DNA from: Agromyces badenianii
Lineage (GTDB): Bacteria; Actinomycetota; Actinomycetes; Actinomycetales; Microbacteriaceae
DNA: 64,000 nucleotides
Assembly: GCF_003070885.1 (NCBI RefSeq)
Contig: NZ_CP028913.1
Coordinates: forward strand, 1,984,001-2,048,000
Reading direction: 5' to 3'
Numbering within the stretch: position 1 is the first letter of the stretch; every line of letters starts with the position of its first letter. Below are positions 19,233-29,410 of the stretch, one piece after another. The position numbers were made by a program, and so were the translations under genes. The notes beneath the pieces are model-generated. The model had not been told where the DNA came from, did not search any database, and saw only the letters and a program-made list of their open reading frames with translations.

Positions 19233-19940
19233 TCACGCGCTGGCGCGCTGCAATTCGACCGGTGAGGTCGACGGCGACCGTTCCTCGGCTCGATCGTCGA
19301 GCCCGATGAGCCCGTAGTCCCAGCCCTTGCGCCGGTAGACGACGCTCGGACGGCCCGTTTCGGCATCGACGAAGAGGTAGAAGTCGTGCCCCACGAGCTC
19401 CATGAAGTAGAGCGCGTCGTCGACGGTCATGGGGGTGGAGGCGAACACCTTGCGCCGGATCACGACCGGGCAGTAGACCTCGTCCTCCTCGACGTGCGGC
19501 TCGTTCTCGTCGACCACCGGGATGCTGCCGGTGCGCACTCGGGCGAGCACTTCGGATGCCGCGGCCTGCACGCCGACATCGGAGAACCCGGCCTCGGTGG
19601 CCTCGCGAAGCGACGTCGGCCGTCGAGACCCGCCACGATGCACCTTGCGGCGATCCTTTGCTCGTCGGATGCGCTCGAGCAATCGCCCGAACGCCACGTC
19701 GAACGCCGCGTACTTGTCGGACCCGTCTGCTTCGGCACGGACCACTGGTCCTTTGCCGACGAGGGTGAGTTCTACGCGGTCGGGGCCGGGGTTGCCGTTC
19801 TTCTCGTTGTGACGGCTGAGCTTCACGTCGAGCGAAATCGCGCGTTCGGCCAGATGCGTCACCTTCTCGGCCTTCTCCGCGACATAGGCGCGGAATCGGT
19901 CCGTGATCCCCAGGTTTCGTCCGACGATGTTCAGTTCCAT
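19233..19940 (-). CDS. hpf: ribosome hibernation-promoting factor, long form (HPF)
   Basis: The 235-aa protein has the N-terminal S30AE domain (residues 1-110, with VGRNLGITDRFRAYVAEKAE) that binds the 30S decoding site, and the C-terminal dimerisation domain (about 160-220: VIRRKVFASTPMTVDDALYF, FLFVDAETGRPSVVYRRKGW). Long HPF makes inactive 100S ribosome dimers in stationary phase. The ATG is preceded by ggaggt. It sits between comF and secA as in other Actinobacteria. Confidence 0.95.
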   Translation of the reverse strand: MELNIVGRNLGITDRFRAYVAEKAEKVTHLAERAISLDVKLSRHNEKNGNPGPDRVELTLVGKGPVVRAEADGSDKYAAFDVAFGRLLERIRRAKDRRKVHRGGSRRPTSLREATEAGFSDVGVQAAASEVLARVRTGSIPVVDENEPHVEEDEVYCPVVIRRKVFASTPMTVDDALYFMELVGHDFYLFVDAETGRPSVVYRRKGWDYGLIGLDDRAEERSPSTSPVELQRASA

Positions 19941-19963
19941 GACGACCTCCGTTCACCGGCGTG

Positions 19964-20821
19964 TCACCCGGTTCTGAAGGGTGGATCGACCACGCCTGTC
20001 ATGCCACCGTAGCCCCCTTGTGCAGCAAAGTCACGGAGTGTTTCCCGTGAGATCGCTGCACGTTCCGGCAGCCTTCGCGGCGTCTCGGCGAGCACCGCGA
20101 TCGCCGCCGTCTCACCGCCCGCAGCAGCGATCGCGCGCACGGCCTCGGCGAGCGTGGAGCCCGTCGTCACGATGTCGTCGACGAGCAGGAATCGGCGCCC
20201 CTGGAGCCGCACGCCGGCTGCGTCGACGCTCCACGACTCCCGCCCGGTCGACGGCCTGCGGCCTCGTGCGACGAGGCCGCCCGCGGCATTCCGCCGCCGG
20301 GCGTCGGCATCGAGTCCGGCCTGGTCGAGCCGTTCCCGCGCGAGCGCGAGCACCGCAGTCGGGCGGATGCCGCAGCGCTTGAGCAGCACGTCGACGGGCA
20401 CGTAGCCGCGCGCGCGTCTCGCGGCCGGCGTCGATGGAATCGTGCACACCTCGACCGGTGAACCGGTGGATACGCCGGCGAGGGCGGAGCGGAGCGACGC
20501 GCGGAGCGCCGGAACGAGGGCGGAAGCGGCATCCGTGCGCGCGCCGTCTTTGAATGCCCCGAGCACCGAGGCCGCGACACCGGCGTATTCGAGGCCGGCC
20601 CAGATGGCGAGGCCGGCGCGCTCGATCCGTCGGGGCTCGGGGGCCAGCGCCGAGCGGCATTCGGTGCAGACCGCTCGATCCGCCCTGCCGCACCCTGAGC
20701 ACGCGACCGGCAGGAGCACCGCGATCGCATCATGGACCGCATCGCGCACGAGCGCACGGTACGTCGCCCGGTCGCCCGACCGTGCGTCGCCGTCGGGCAC
20801 GCGCTGCGGATCGCCATCCAT
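19964..20821 (-). CDS. ComF family protein (phosphoribosyltransferase-like)
   Basis: The protein contains a four-cysteine finger CSGCGRADRAVCTEC and a C-terminal PRTase loop FLLVDDIVTTGSTLAEAVRA, the two ComF hallmarks. ComF proteins act in DNA uptake in competent bacteria; in Actinobacteria the role is uncertain. The start is ambiguous: ATG 20821 (MDGDPQRV) is given, and GTG 20854 would add 11 residues; neither has a strong binding site. It follows lpqB by about 100 bp and precedes hpf by 23 bp. Confidence 0.85.
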   Translation of the reverse strand: MDGDPQRVPDGDARSGDRATYRALVRDAVHDAIAVLLPVACSGCGRADRAVCTECRSALAPEPRRIERAGLAIWAGLEYAGVAASVLGAFKDGARTDAASALVPALRASLRSALAGVSTGSPVEVCTIPSTPAARRARGYVPVDVLLKRCGIRPTAVLALARERLDQAGLDADARRRNAAGGLVARGRRPSTGRESWSVDAAGVRLQGRRFLLVDDIVTTGSTLAEAVRAIAAAGGETAAIAVLAETPRRLPERAAISRETLRDFAAQGGYGGMTGVVDPPFRTG

Positions 20822-20917
20822 GAGCCCACTCTCGCGGATCGCGCGGAGCCGCACCGCCCCACGTCGAGACCGCGCCGCCGCGATGCCGTCCGCCCCGGTC
20901 GGGGAGGACGAGTCGGC

Positions 20918-22606
20918 TCAGTCGGGCTGCTGCGACGCCATGAGGCGGATGCCGCTCGCCCGCGCCTGCCAGGCGACGCCGCTCGGCGCATCGACCTCGC
21001 CGGCTGTGGTCAGCACCCGGATGTCGCGCACGCTGTTGCCGCCGTCGATCGCGATGCCGCCCTCGGGGCCCGGTCGCGGGTCTGCGATGCCGCCGAGCTC
21101 TTGGGTGATCACCCGCGTGCCGCCGCCGGGCAGCGCCGTGAGCGAGGCGACGGTGCGCGCATCGAGCCATGTGACGTCGACGGGCGTGCCCTCGGTGTCG
21201 GCGAGCCCGAGCGTCACCGGGCTCAGCGCGATGGGGGTGCCGGCAGCGTCGCGCTGGATCGATGCGGCCACGAACCGGGTGCTGGCGCCGTCGCCGAGGA
21301 GGGCGATGAGCCGCGTCGAATCGCGTGAGATCTCGAGCGCAGCGATGGAGGAACCGCTCCAGGGCACGGGCAGCTGCACGGAGTCGACCGAGCCGTCGGT
21401 CGGGAACACGACCAGTTGGTCTGGATTTTCGGCGGGCACCGACCAGACGACGCCGGCGCCGTCGATCGAGGGAACGATGAGTCCGTCGCGCGGATCGAGC
21501 GGCACGGCCGCCTCACCGGCCCGCACGGCGAAGACGCCTTCGGCCGTGCGCACGGCAGCCGCCTCACCGCCGGCACCGAGCGCCACGCCCGTCGGGGCAA
21601 GCCCCTCGACCTGGGCGGAGAGGTCGGAGATCTGCTCGATGCCCTCACCCGCCGACGAGAGGTACCCGAACGTCGTGCCGTCGTAGACCACGGGTCGCGG
21701 ATCGACCGGCGGGTTCTTCGCCGGCACCGGCGACAGCTCGGCGACGTCTTGTTCGACGCCGTTCAGCGAGAGCGCCACGGAAGCGACGGTGCCCACGCTG
21801 TCGAGGCTCTCCTGCAACTGCACCTGCATGCGCTGCACGCTCACGGGGTCGTCGTCGGTCGGACCCGACAGATCGACGTCCGCCACCCGGCCGGCGACGG
21901 GCACCGAGGCGGAGTCGAGGCGCATCTCCTCGGGGAATGCCGAGACGACGCCCGTCGCGAGCCATTCCGCGGGGCCGCCGAGAAGCGCTCGCACGATGCT
22001 CGTCTGCGCCGAATCCCGGCCCGCGAACCAGCGCAGGTCGGGCACGAGGTATTCGAAGTCGGGCGCGAAGAAATAGAGCGGATAGCTTCGGAACGCCTGG
22101 GTGAAGGTCGTCTCGTCGATGAGCAGCCCCTGAGGGGCCTGCGAGATGCGCCATTGCCCGTTGATCTGCTCGAACGCGTAGCCGAGCTCGACCGGGGCGC
22201 TGGACTCGGAAATGGCGTACTCGCCCGTCGGCGAGAGCTGCGCGGCCGGGGTCGCGTCGACGACCATCGCCGTCTCGCCGACGGGCACCACTTCGCGATC
22301 GGCGAGCACGTCGATCGTGGCGCCGGCGTTGCCGTTCCATTCATCGGAGAAGGCGGGCGTCAAGAACTCCCGAGCGACCTGGTAGTTGTTCCGCGGGCTC
22401 GCCGCGGCATCGATGAAGCCTTCGAGGATCACCCGTTGACTCGCACCCGACACGGGGCCGGGCACGATCGTGTCGAGCTCGAGCGACTCCTCGACGATCG
22501 CCGGGGCGCCGGCGTTCACCCCTCCGGAGCTCGGAATCGACACGCAGCCGGCGAGCAGCGCCGAGACGGCGAGCACGATGGAGGCCCCCAGCACACGTCT
22601 ACGCAT
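20918..22606 (-). CDS. lpqB: LpqB lipoprotein, MtrAB-associated
   Basis: This 562-aa lipoprotein begins MRRRVLGASIVLAVSALLAG and Cys21 follows as the lipid-attachment residue. A GerMN-type domain lies near residues 200-300 and the C-terminus is a beta-propeller-like region. In mycobacteria LpqB binds the outer domain of MtrB and modulates MtrA activity and envelope growth. Its start overlaps the mtrB stop by 8 nt, so it is translationally coupled. The gaggtgcg just before the ATG fixes the start. Confidence 0.93.
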   Translation of the reverse strand: MRRRVLGASIVLAVSALLAGCVSIPSSGGVNAGAPAIVEESLELDTIVPGPVSGASQRVILEGFIDAAASPRNNYQVAREFLTPAFSDEWNGNAGATIDVLADREVVPVGETAMVVDATPAAQLSPTGEYAISESSAPVELGYAFEQINGQWRISQAPQGLLIDETTFTQAFRSYPLYFFAPDFEYLVPDLRWFAGRDSAQTSIVRALLGGPAEWLATGVVSAFPEEMRLDSASVPVAGRVADVDLSGPTDDDPVSVQRMQVQLQESLDSVGTVASVALSLNGVEQDVAELSPVPAKNPPVDPRPVVYDGTTFGYLSSAGEGIEQISDLSAQVEGLAPTGVALGAGGEAAAVRTAEGVFAVRAGEAAVPLDPRDGLIVPSIDGAGVVWSVPAENPDQLVVFPTDGSVDSVQLPVPWSGSSIAALEISRDSTRLIALLGDGASTRFVAASIQRDAAGTPIALSPVTLGLADTEGTPVDVTWLDARTVASLTALPGGGTRVITQELGGIADPRPGPEGGIAIDGGNSVRDIRVLTTAGEVDAPSGVAWQARASGIRLMASQQPD

Positions 22607-24287
22607 CGCGCACCTCCCGCTCGGCCCGCACTGCCCGCACGACGCCCGTCGCGGGGGGCCCGGTCGCATCGATGTCGTCGGGCTCGAGGGGCAGCGGCGA
22701 GACGATGGGCTCGTCGGTCCGTGCGCCTGCGCGCGGCAACGTGAGGCGGAACACGGTTCCCGAGCCGCGCCGCGACCACACCTCGAGCGTGCCGCCGTGA
22801 GCGACGGCGTCCTCGTGCGCGATCGCGAGCCCGAGACCGGTGCCGCCGATCGTGCGCGTGCGGCTCGGATCTGCTCGCCAGAACCGGTCGAACACGCGCG
22901 CTGTGTCGTCGGCGGTCATCCCGAGACCGTAGTCGCGCACCGACAGCGCGATGGCGGTCTCGTTGCTGTCGACGGCGACGACGATCGGCCGGCCCTCGCC
23001 GTGCTCGATCGCGTTGCCGAGGAGATTGCGAACGATGCGACGGATGCGTCGAGGGTCGACGGTGGCGTCGAGGTGGCCGCCGGGAGCCTCGAGCCGCAAC
23101 TCGCTGCCGTGACTGCGAGCGAGCTCGTGCATCGACTCGATGGCATCGCCAGCGAGGTGCACGAGGTTCGTCGGCTCGGTGACGAGTTCGACCGAGCCCG
23201 CGTCGTAGCGACTGATCTCGAGCAGGTCTGAGAGCAGGGTCTCGAACCGCTCGGTCTGCGTGTGCAGCAGCTCGACGGTACGCGCGGTGGGGCCGGGGAA
23301 ATCGTCGCGCTGTCCGTACAGCACGTCGCCGGCGAGCCGGATCGTGGTGAGCGGGGTTCGCAGCTCGTGCGAGACGTCGGAGACGAATCGCTGCTGCATG
23401 ACCGAGAGCGCGGCGAGTTCGCGGATGCGCGCCTGCAGGCTGTCGGCCATGCCGTTGAACGAGGCCGCGAGCGTCGCGAGCTCGTCTTCGCCCTTCTCGG
23501 GCATGCGCACGCCGAGGTCGCCCGCAGCGAGCCGCCGGCTCGTGACCGCGGCCGAGCGGATCGGCTCGATCACCCAGCGCACGATGAGCAGGGTGATCGC
23601 GCTCAGCAGCACGAGCAACGCGGCGGCACCGATGAGTCCCACGAACTGCATGAACGAGAGGGTGTCTTGGGCGGCCGCGAAGTTGTAGCCGACGTAGAGC
23701 TCGTACTCGCCGGCGCCGGGCACCGCGATCATGCTGCCGACGACCACACCCGGATCTTCGCCCCCGTCGGCGCGCTCGAGCGCGACGGATTGCCAATACT
23801 GCCCGGCCTGGCCGGCACGCACCCGTTCATGCAGCTCGGGCGTGATGACGCCGGCGAGGCTCGGTGCGATGCGGGTGGGGGGTGCGATCGAACCCGACAC
23901 GTTCTCGGGCTGGAAGTAGGCGATCGACGAGCTCCCGGAGACGCTCCGCACCGTGCGCTCGACGTCGGCCATCACCGATTGCATCGACGCAGGATCGGCG
24001 GCGTCGGATCCCTCGAGGATCCGCTCGGCGGCGATGGTCGCGTCGTTGGCATCCTCGAGCGCGCCTTCGAGCTGGGTCTGGAACAGGTTCGACGCCACGC
24101 TGAAGGAGATGTACAGCCCGATCACGAAGATCGCGAGCGACGACAACGCGAGCGTGATGATGACCGTGCGGAACTGCAGCGAGCCTCGCCACAACTCGAT
24201 CGCCTGGCGCGGCAGGGCCGCCAGGCGACGCCTGATCTCGCCCCACGATCCGGCACCGTAGAGCGCTGGGGCCTCCGCCTGCGACAT
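22599..24287 (-). CDS. mtrB: MtrB sensor histidine kinase
   Basis: The 562-aa kinase has two membrane helices (about 40-62 and 210-235) flanking an extracellular sensor, a HAMP domain (IEPIRSAAVTSRRLAAGDLG), a HisKA helix with FVSDVSHELRTPLTTIRL, and an ATPase domain (LLGNAIEHGEG, VRDYGLGM, GTGLGLAIAHED). MtrB phosphorylates MtrA and controls cell division and wall hydrolases in Actinobacteria. It starts 8 nt after mtrA. The C-terminal tail of about 40 residues past the kinase is Pro/Asp-rich. Confidence 0.95.
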   Translation of the reverse strand: MSQAEAPALYGAGSWGEIRRRLAALPRQAIELWRGSLQFRTVIITLALSSLAIFVIGLYISFSVASNLFQTQLEGALEDANDATIAAERILEGSDAADPASMQSVMADVERTVRSVSGSSSIAYFQPENVSGSIAPPTRIAPSLAGVITPELHERVRAGQAGQYWQSVALERADGGEDPGVVVGSMIAVPGAGEYELYVGYNFAAAQDTLSFMQFVGLIGAAALLVLLSAITLLIVRWVIEPIRSAAVTSRRLAAGDLGVRMPEKGEDELATLAASFNGMADSLQARIRELAALSVMQQRFVSDVSHELRTPLTTIRLAGDVLYGQRDDFPGPTARTVELLHTQTERFETLLSDLLEISRYDAGSVELVTEPTNLVHLAGDAIESMHELARSHGSELRLEAPGGHLDATVDPRRIRRIVRNLLGNAIEHGEGRPIVVAVDSNETAIALSVRDYGLGMTADDTARVFDRFWRADPSRTRTIGGTGLGLAIAHEDAVAHGGTLEVWSRRGSGTVFRLTLPRAGARTDEPIVSPLPLEPDDIDATGPPATGVVRAVRAEREVRDA

Positions 24288-24295
24288 CCGCTCGC

Positions 24296-24976
24296 CTAGG
24301 TGGTCGCGCCGGCTCGGTAGCCGACGCCGCGCACCGTCATGACGATGCGCGGGTTGTCGGGGTCGTGCTCGACCTTCGCGCGGAGCCGCTGCACGTGCAC
24401 GTTCACGAGCCGAGTGTCGGCCTTGTAGTGGTAGCCCCAGACCTGTTCGAGCAGCATCTCGCGGGTGAAGACCTGCTGCGGCTTCGACGCGAGGGTGAGC
24501 AGCAGGTCGAACTCGAGCGGAGTGAGGTTGATGCGGGTGTCGCCGCGCAGCACCTCGTGGCCGGCCGCGTCGATCGTGAGGTCGCCGATGCTGAGCGTCG
24601 AAGCGACCGGGTCGGGTGCGGGGCGCAGTCGCGTGCGGATGCGGGCGACGAGCTCCTTCGGGTTGAAGGGCTTGACCATGTAGTCGTCGGCGCCCGACTC
24701 GAGGCCCTTGACCACGTCGGCGGTGTCGGTCTTCGCGGTCAGCATGATGATCGGCGTGCCCGACTCGGCGCGGATGCGCCCGCACACCTCGATGCCGTCC
24801 ATTCCCGGCAGCATGAGGTCGAGCAGCACGAGGTCGGGTGCCGTCTCACGGAATGCGGCGAGCGCGCCCGTGCCGTCGGCGCAGAAGAAGGGCTCGAAGC
24901 CCTCGGTGCGCAGCACGATGCCGATCATCTCGGCGAGGGCCGTGTCGTCGTCGACGACGAGTACGCGTGGAGTCAT
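24296..24976 (-). CDS. mtrA: MtrA response regulator (OmpR/PhoB type)
   Basis: The 226-aa regulator has a receiver domain with acidic pocket DDD near residue 9, phosphoacceptor Asp53 (VLLDLMLPGMDG), and Lys102 (MVKPFNPKEL), followed by a winged helix (LEFDLLLTLASKPQQVFTRE, RLVNVHVQRLRAKVE). MtrA is the conserved actinobacterial regulator of cell division, replication-related and wall genes. It heads the mtrA-mtrB-lpqB operon. The 159-bp gap upstream, shared with a divergent membrane protein gene, must hold the promoters; I see no clear MtrA site. Confidence 0.96.
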   Translation of the reverse strand: MTPRVLVVDDDTALAEMIGIVLRTEGFEPFFCADGTGALAAFRETAPDLVLLDLMLPGMDGIEVCGRIRAESGTPIIMLTAKTDTADVVKGLESGADDYMVKPFNPKELVARIRTRLRPAPDPVASTLSIGDLTIDAAGHEVLRGDTRINLTPLEFDLLLTLASKPQQVFTREMLLEQVWGYHYKADTRLVNVHVQRLRAKVEHDPDNPRIVMTVRGVGYRAGATT

Positions 24977-25135
24977 CCGTTCATTCCTGTCAGCACCGCC
25001 GGGTCACGGTCGAAACCAGTTCGTCAAGCGTAGTCGGTCGAGGCGAGAAGGCCACCAGAGGCGGCTCCGGCGCGGCATCGGCGGGTCGGCGAATGTGCGA
25101 GCATGGTGGGGAATCCGCCGGAAGGAGCCACACAG

Positions 25136-26359
25136 GTGTCAGATCACGACTGGCAGGCGCCCGGCGGTGCTCCCGCTCAGCGGCCGGCGGCGGATGCCCC
25201 GAACTCGCCCTCTGCTCCGCAGCCGGGCGTGCCACCGACGGCTCCCCCGCTCGGCTCACCGCCGCTGGGCTCCCCGCCGCTCGGCACCCCCCTCGGTTGG
25301 ACCCCGCCTCCGAAGCCGGGGCTGCTCCCGCTGCGGCCGCTCGGGTTCGGCACCGTGCTCTGGGCGCCGTTCCGGGTGCTGCGCCGCAACCCCGCCGCGA
25401 CCTTCGGCAGCGGACTCCTCGTGCAGCTCGTCTCCGTCGTCGCGACGCTCGCCGTGACGGTGCCGTTCATGCTCTTCGTGTTCTCCCGAGTCGAAGGGGC
25501 CACGACCGCCGACGCCGACGCCGTCCTCTCCGGGGCCGTGGGTGGCTTCATCCTGCTCATGCTCGTGCCCGTGGTGCTCTCCCTCGTCGCCGGCGCCTTC
25601 CTGCAGGGCGTCATGGTCGTCGATGTCGCCAGCGGCACCCTCGGCGAACGTCTCGGCTTCGGTGCGCTCTGGAAACGCGCTGCGAAGCGCATCTGGCCGC
25701 TGCTCGGCTGGACCGCGATGCTCACCGGAGCGCTCCTCGTGTTGCTCGCCGGCCTCGTGCTCGTCGTCGTGCTCGCCGCCCTCAACGATCCCGTGACACT
25801 CGTCATCGCGATCCTGCTGGTGCTCCTCGCCGGGCTCGGCATCGCGGCCGTGGCGGCGTGGCTCGGCACCAAGCTTTCGCTCGTGCCGAGCGTCATCGTG
25901 CTCGAGGGCGCCGGCATCGGCACGGCCATGCGCCGCTCGTGGCGACTGACCGACGGGTTCTTCTGGCGCACGTTCGGCACCCTGCTCCTCGTCGGGTTCA
26001 TCCTCAACATCGCCGCGCAGGTCGTCGTGCAGCCGGTCTCGCTGATCGGCACGATCCTCGCCCCGCTCATCGACCCCACGGGCACGGGTGCAGCCGTCGC
26101 CATTTTGGCCGTCACCCTCGTCGTCACGATGATCCTCTCGCTCCTGATCGGGGCGATCACCGCCGTCGTCCAGGCCGCACTCGTCGCCGTCATCTACATC
26201 GACCTCCGCATGCGCAAAGAGGGCCTCGATCTCGAACTCGTGCGGCACGTCGAGCAGCGCGATTCGGTGCCCGAGACCGATCCCTACCGTGCGCCGGCGC
26301 CTGCAACGCCTCCGGCACCGGTGCCGGGTGCCACGGCGCCCGACCCGATGTGGCCGTGA
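25136..26359 (+). CDS. GDPD membrane-domain-like polytopic protein
   Basis: This 407-aa protein has a Pro/Gly-rich disordered N-terminus with a short PPLGS repeat (three units, about residues 36-52), then six to seven membrane segments. The hydrophobic region resembles the membrane domain attached to glycerophosphodiester phosphodiesterases (AMRRSWRLTDGFFWRTFGTL) but no catalytic domain is present. GTG 25136 is the start since aaggag lies 8 nt upstream. It heads a run of five + strand genes that overlap by 4 nt each (DUF4129, DUF4350, MoxR) or lie close (DUF58). Function unknown. Confidence 0.7.
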   Translation: MSDHDWQAPGGAPAQRPAADAPNSPSAPQPGVPPTAPPLGSPPLGSPPLGTPLGWTPPPKPGLLPLRPLGFGTVLWAPFRVLRRNPAATFGSGLLVQLVSVVATLAVTVPFMLFVFSRVEGATTADADAVLSGAVGGFILLMLVPVVLSLVAGAFLQGVMVVDVASGTLGERLGFGALWKRAAKRIWPLLGWTAMLTGALLVLLAGLVLVVVLAALNDPVTLVIAILLVLLAGLGIAAVAAWLGTKLSLVPSVIVLEGAGIGTAMRRSWRLTDGFFWRTFGTLLLVGFILNIAAQVVVQPVSLIGTILAPLIDPTGTGAAVAILAVTLVVTMILSLLIGAITAVVQAALVAVIYIDLRMRKEGLDLELVRHVEQRDSVPETDPYRAPAPATPPAPVPGATAPDPMWP

Positions 26360-27039
26360 CCCCGCTTCGCGGCACCCCGCTCGACCCAGACGCGCCCGAA
26401 GCGCGACGCTGGCTCGAAGAGGAGCTGATCAAGCCCGAGTACCAGGCCGCGAAGCCGAGCCCGTTCGACCTCGCGATGCAGGCGATTCGTGACTGGTTCC
26501 TCGGGCTCTTCGACGGCGTCGACGGTCTGCCCGCCCCGATCCTCATCCTCCTCCTCGTGCTGCTCGTGGTCGCCGCGGTCGTCGTCGGACTCCTCGTGTT
26601 CGGGTTGCCGCGACTGCGCCGCCGACGGCGAGACGCGGCAGCGCTCTTCGACGATCACGACCGGCGCGATCTCGAGACCTTGCACCGGGCGGCGGCGTCG
26701 GCCGCCACGGCGGGCGACTGGCCGCTGGCCATCGAGGAGCGGTTCCGGGCACTCGTCCGCGGGCTCGTCGAGCGCGAGGTCGTCACGGTGCATCCCGGCA
26801 CGACCGCGCGGGCCTTCGCGGATGCCGCGGCGCGGTCGTTCCCCGACTTCGACGAGCAACTGCACACGGCAGCCGCGGACTTCGACGGTGTGCGCTATCT
26901 CGGTCGTCCCGGCGCCTCAGACGACTACGAACGACTGACGGCGCTCGAACGGCGCATCGCCGGCTCACGGCCGGCGGGCGGCGCCGGCGCCGGCGCATCC
27001 GAGGCGCCCGACCGCGACACGGTCGAGGCCGCGCGATGA
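26356..27039 (+). CDS. DUF4129 domain membrane protein
   Basis: A 227-aa protein with one central membrane helix (about 57-80) and a cytoplasmic domain containing LAIEERFRALVRGLVEREVV, HPGTTARAFADAAA, and FDGVRYLGRPGASDDYERL, the DUF4129 signature often found at the C-terminus of transglutaminase-like proteins. Here the transglutaminase part is absent. The GTG start overlaps the previous stop (GTGA). It belongs to the MoxR/DUF58 operon. Confidence 0.82.
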   Translation: MTPLRGTPLDPDAPEARRWLEEELIKPEYQAAKPSPFDLAMQAIRDWFLGLFDGVDGLPAPILILLLVLLVVAAVVVGLLVFGLPRLRRRRRDAAALFDDHDRRDLETLHRAAASAATAGDWPLAIEERFRALVRGLVEREVVTVHPGTTARAFADAAARSFPDFDEQLHTAAADFDGVRYLGRPGASDDYERLTALERRIAGSRPAGGAGAGASEAPDRDTVEAAR

Positions 27040-28402
27040 GGGCGCCGACCCTCGACGACACCGCTCCGGCGGGCGCGACACCGGCCGGGCCGCCCTCGCC
27101 GGAGCCGGCCGGCGACGATTCCGTCGGCCGAAGCGCACCGGCGGTGACCCCCACCGTGCGCGCCTTCGTGCGCCGGCGGCGCGCCTGGATCGTGATCGCC
27201 GCCGTGCTCGTGCTCGGCGCGCTCCTCGTGATCGCCATCCAGGGCGGGGGGCGCCAGCCGGGCGCCCCGCTCGCCGCCGACAACCCCGCACCCGCCGGCG
27301 CGAAGGCGCTCGTCGAGGTGCTGCGCGCCCACGGCGTGACCGTGACCGAAGCCCGCGCGTTCGACCCGGCCATCGAGGCCGCCGAACGCGGGGCCACCGT
27401 GCTCGTGTACGACGAGCACGGCATCCTCGACCGACGGCGGCTCACCGAGATGGCCGCTGCCGCCGATCGGCTCGTCGTCGTCGAACCCGGATTCGCCGCA
27501 CTCGAGTCGCTCGCCCCGGGCGTACGTCTCGCGGGTGCCGCGAGCGGCCCGATCGAGGGCGCCGACTGCGATCTCGGCCCCGCCGAGCGCGCCGCCGCCC
27601 TGTCCGACGGGCAGCGACTCCTGACCATCGACGACGACGCGGCCGATGCGGGTTGGCGGGGCTGCTTCCGCGACGCTGAATTCGGCTTCGCGCTCGCCAC
27701 CGGCCAGGGCCCCGGCGGCGGAGACCTCACGATCGTCGGCGCCACCACGGTGTTCGCCAACGAATCGATCGCCGAGGCCGGCAACGCCGCGCTCGCGATC
27801 GGGCTCGCCGGGGCATCCGACGACCTCGTCTGGTACCTGCCCGGGCCCGGCGACGCCGACGCGGCCGACGCACCCACGATCGGCGAACTCACGCCCGGCT
27901 GGGTGAGTCCCGTCATGGTGATGGCCATCGTCGTGGTCGTCGTCGCCGGCATCTGGCGCGGCCGTCGCTTCGGCCCGCTCGTCGTCGAGAACCTGCCCGT
28001 GCACGTGCCGGCCGGCGAGACGAGCGAGGGTCGGGCACGCCTCTACGCCCGTGCCGCATCGCGAACCCATGCGCTCGACCAGCTCCGCGTCGGCGCGATC
28101 CGCCGCATCGCACGCGCGCTCAGGCTCCCCCGTTCCGCCGACGTCGACCAGGTGACGGATGCCGCGGCGCGGGCGACCGGCCGCGACGAGGCATCCGTTC
28201 GCCGGTTGCTCCTCGATGCCGAACCGACCGCCGACCGCGGACTCGTGGATCTCGCCGGCGAGCTCACCCTCCTCGAAGCCGAGGTGCAGCGCACGCTCGA
28301 CCCGAGGACCACCGCGCCCGGTTCGCGCGCCCGCGCTCCCGGTGCGACAGACTCGGCAGCGACCGAACACCCCGATCGCGACGACCACGCAGGAAGGCGA
28401 CC

Positions 28403-28406
<4 letters not shown>
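27036..28406 (+). CDS. DUF4350 domain membrane protein
   Basis: The 456-aa protein has a disordered N-terminus, a membrane helix near 52-68, an extracellular DUF4350-type alpha/beta domain (ADNPAPAGAKALVEVLRAHG, TVLVYDEHGILDRRRL), a second membrane helix near 290-308, and a cytoplasmic tail. DUF4350 proteins accompany DUF4129, DUF58 and MoxR genes. The domain resembles an inactive amidotransferase-like fold, which is inference. The start overlaps the preceding stop (ATGA). Confidence 0.82.
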
Positions 28407-29392
<986 letters not shown>

Positions 29393-29410
29393 CATGACTC
29401 GGATTCTGAA

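Noticed and set aside
25240..25290. PPLGS-coding repeat in the GDPD-membrane-like gene
   Set aside because: Only three imperfect 15-bp units in a disordered segment; too short to rank as a separate finding.
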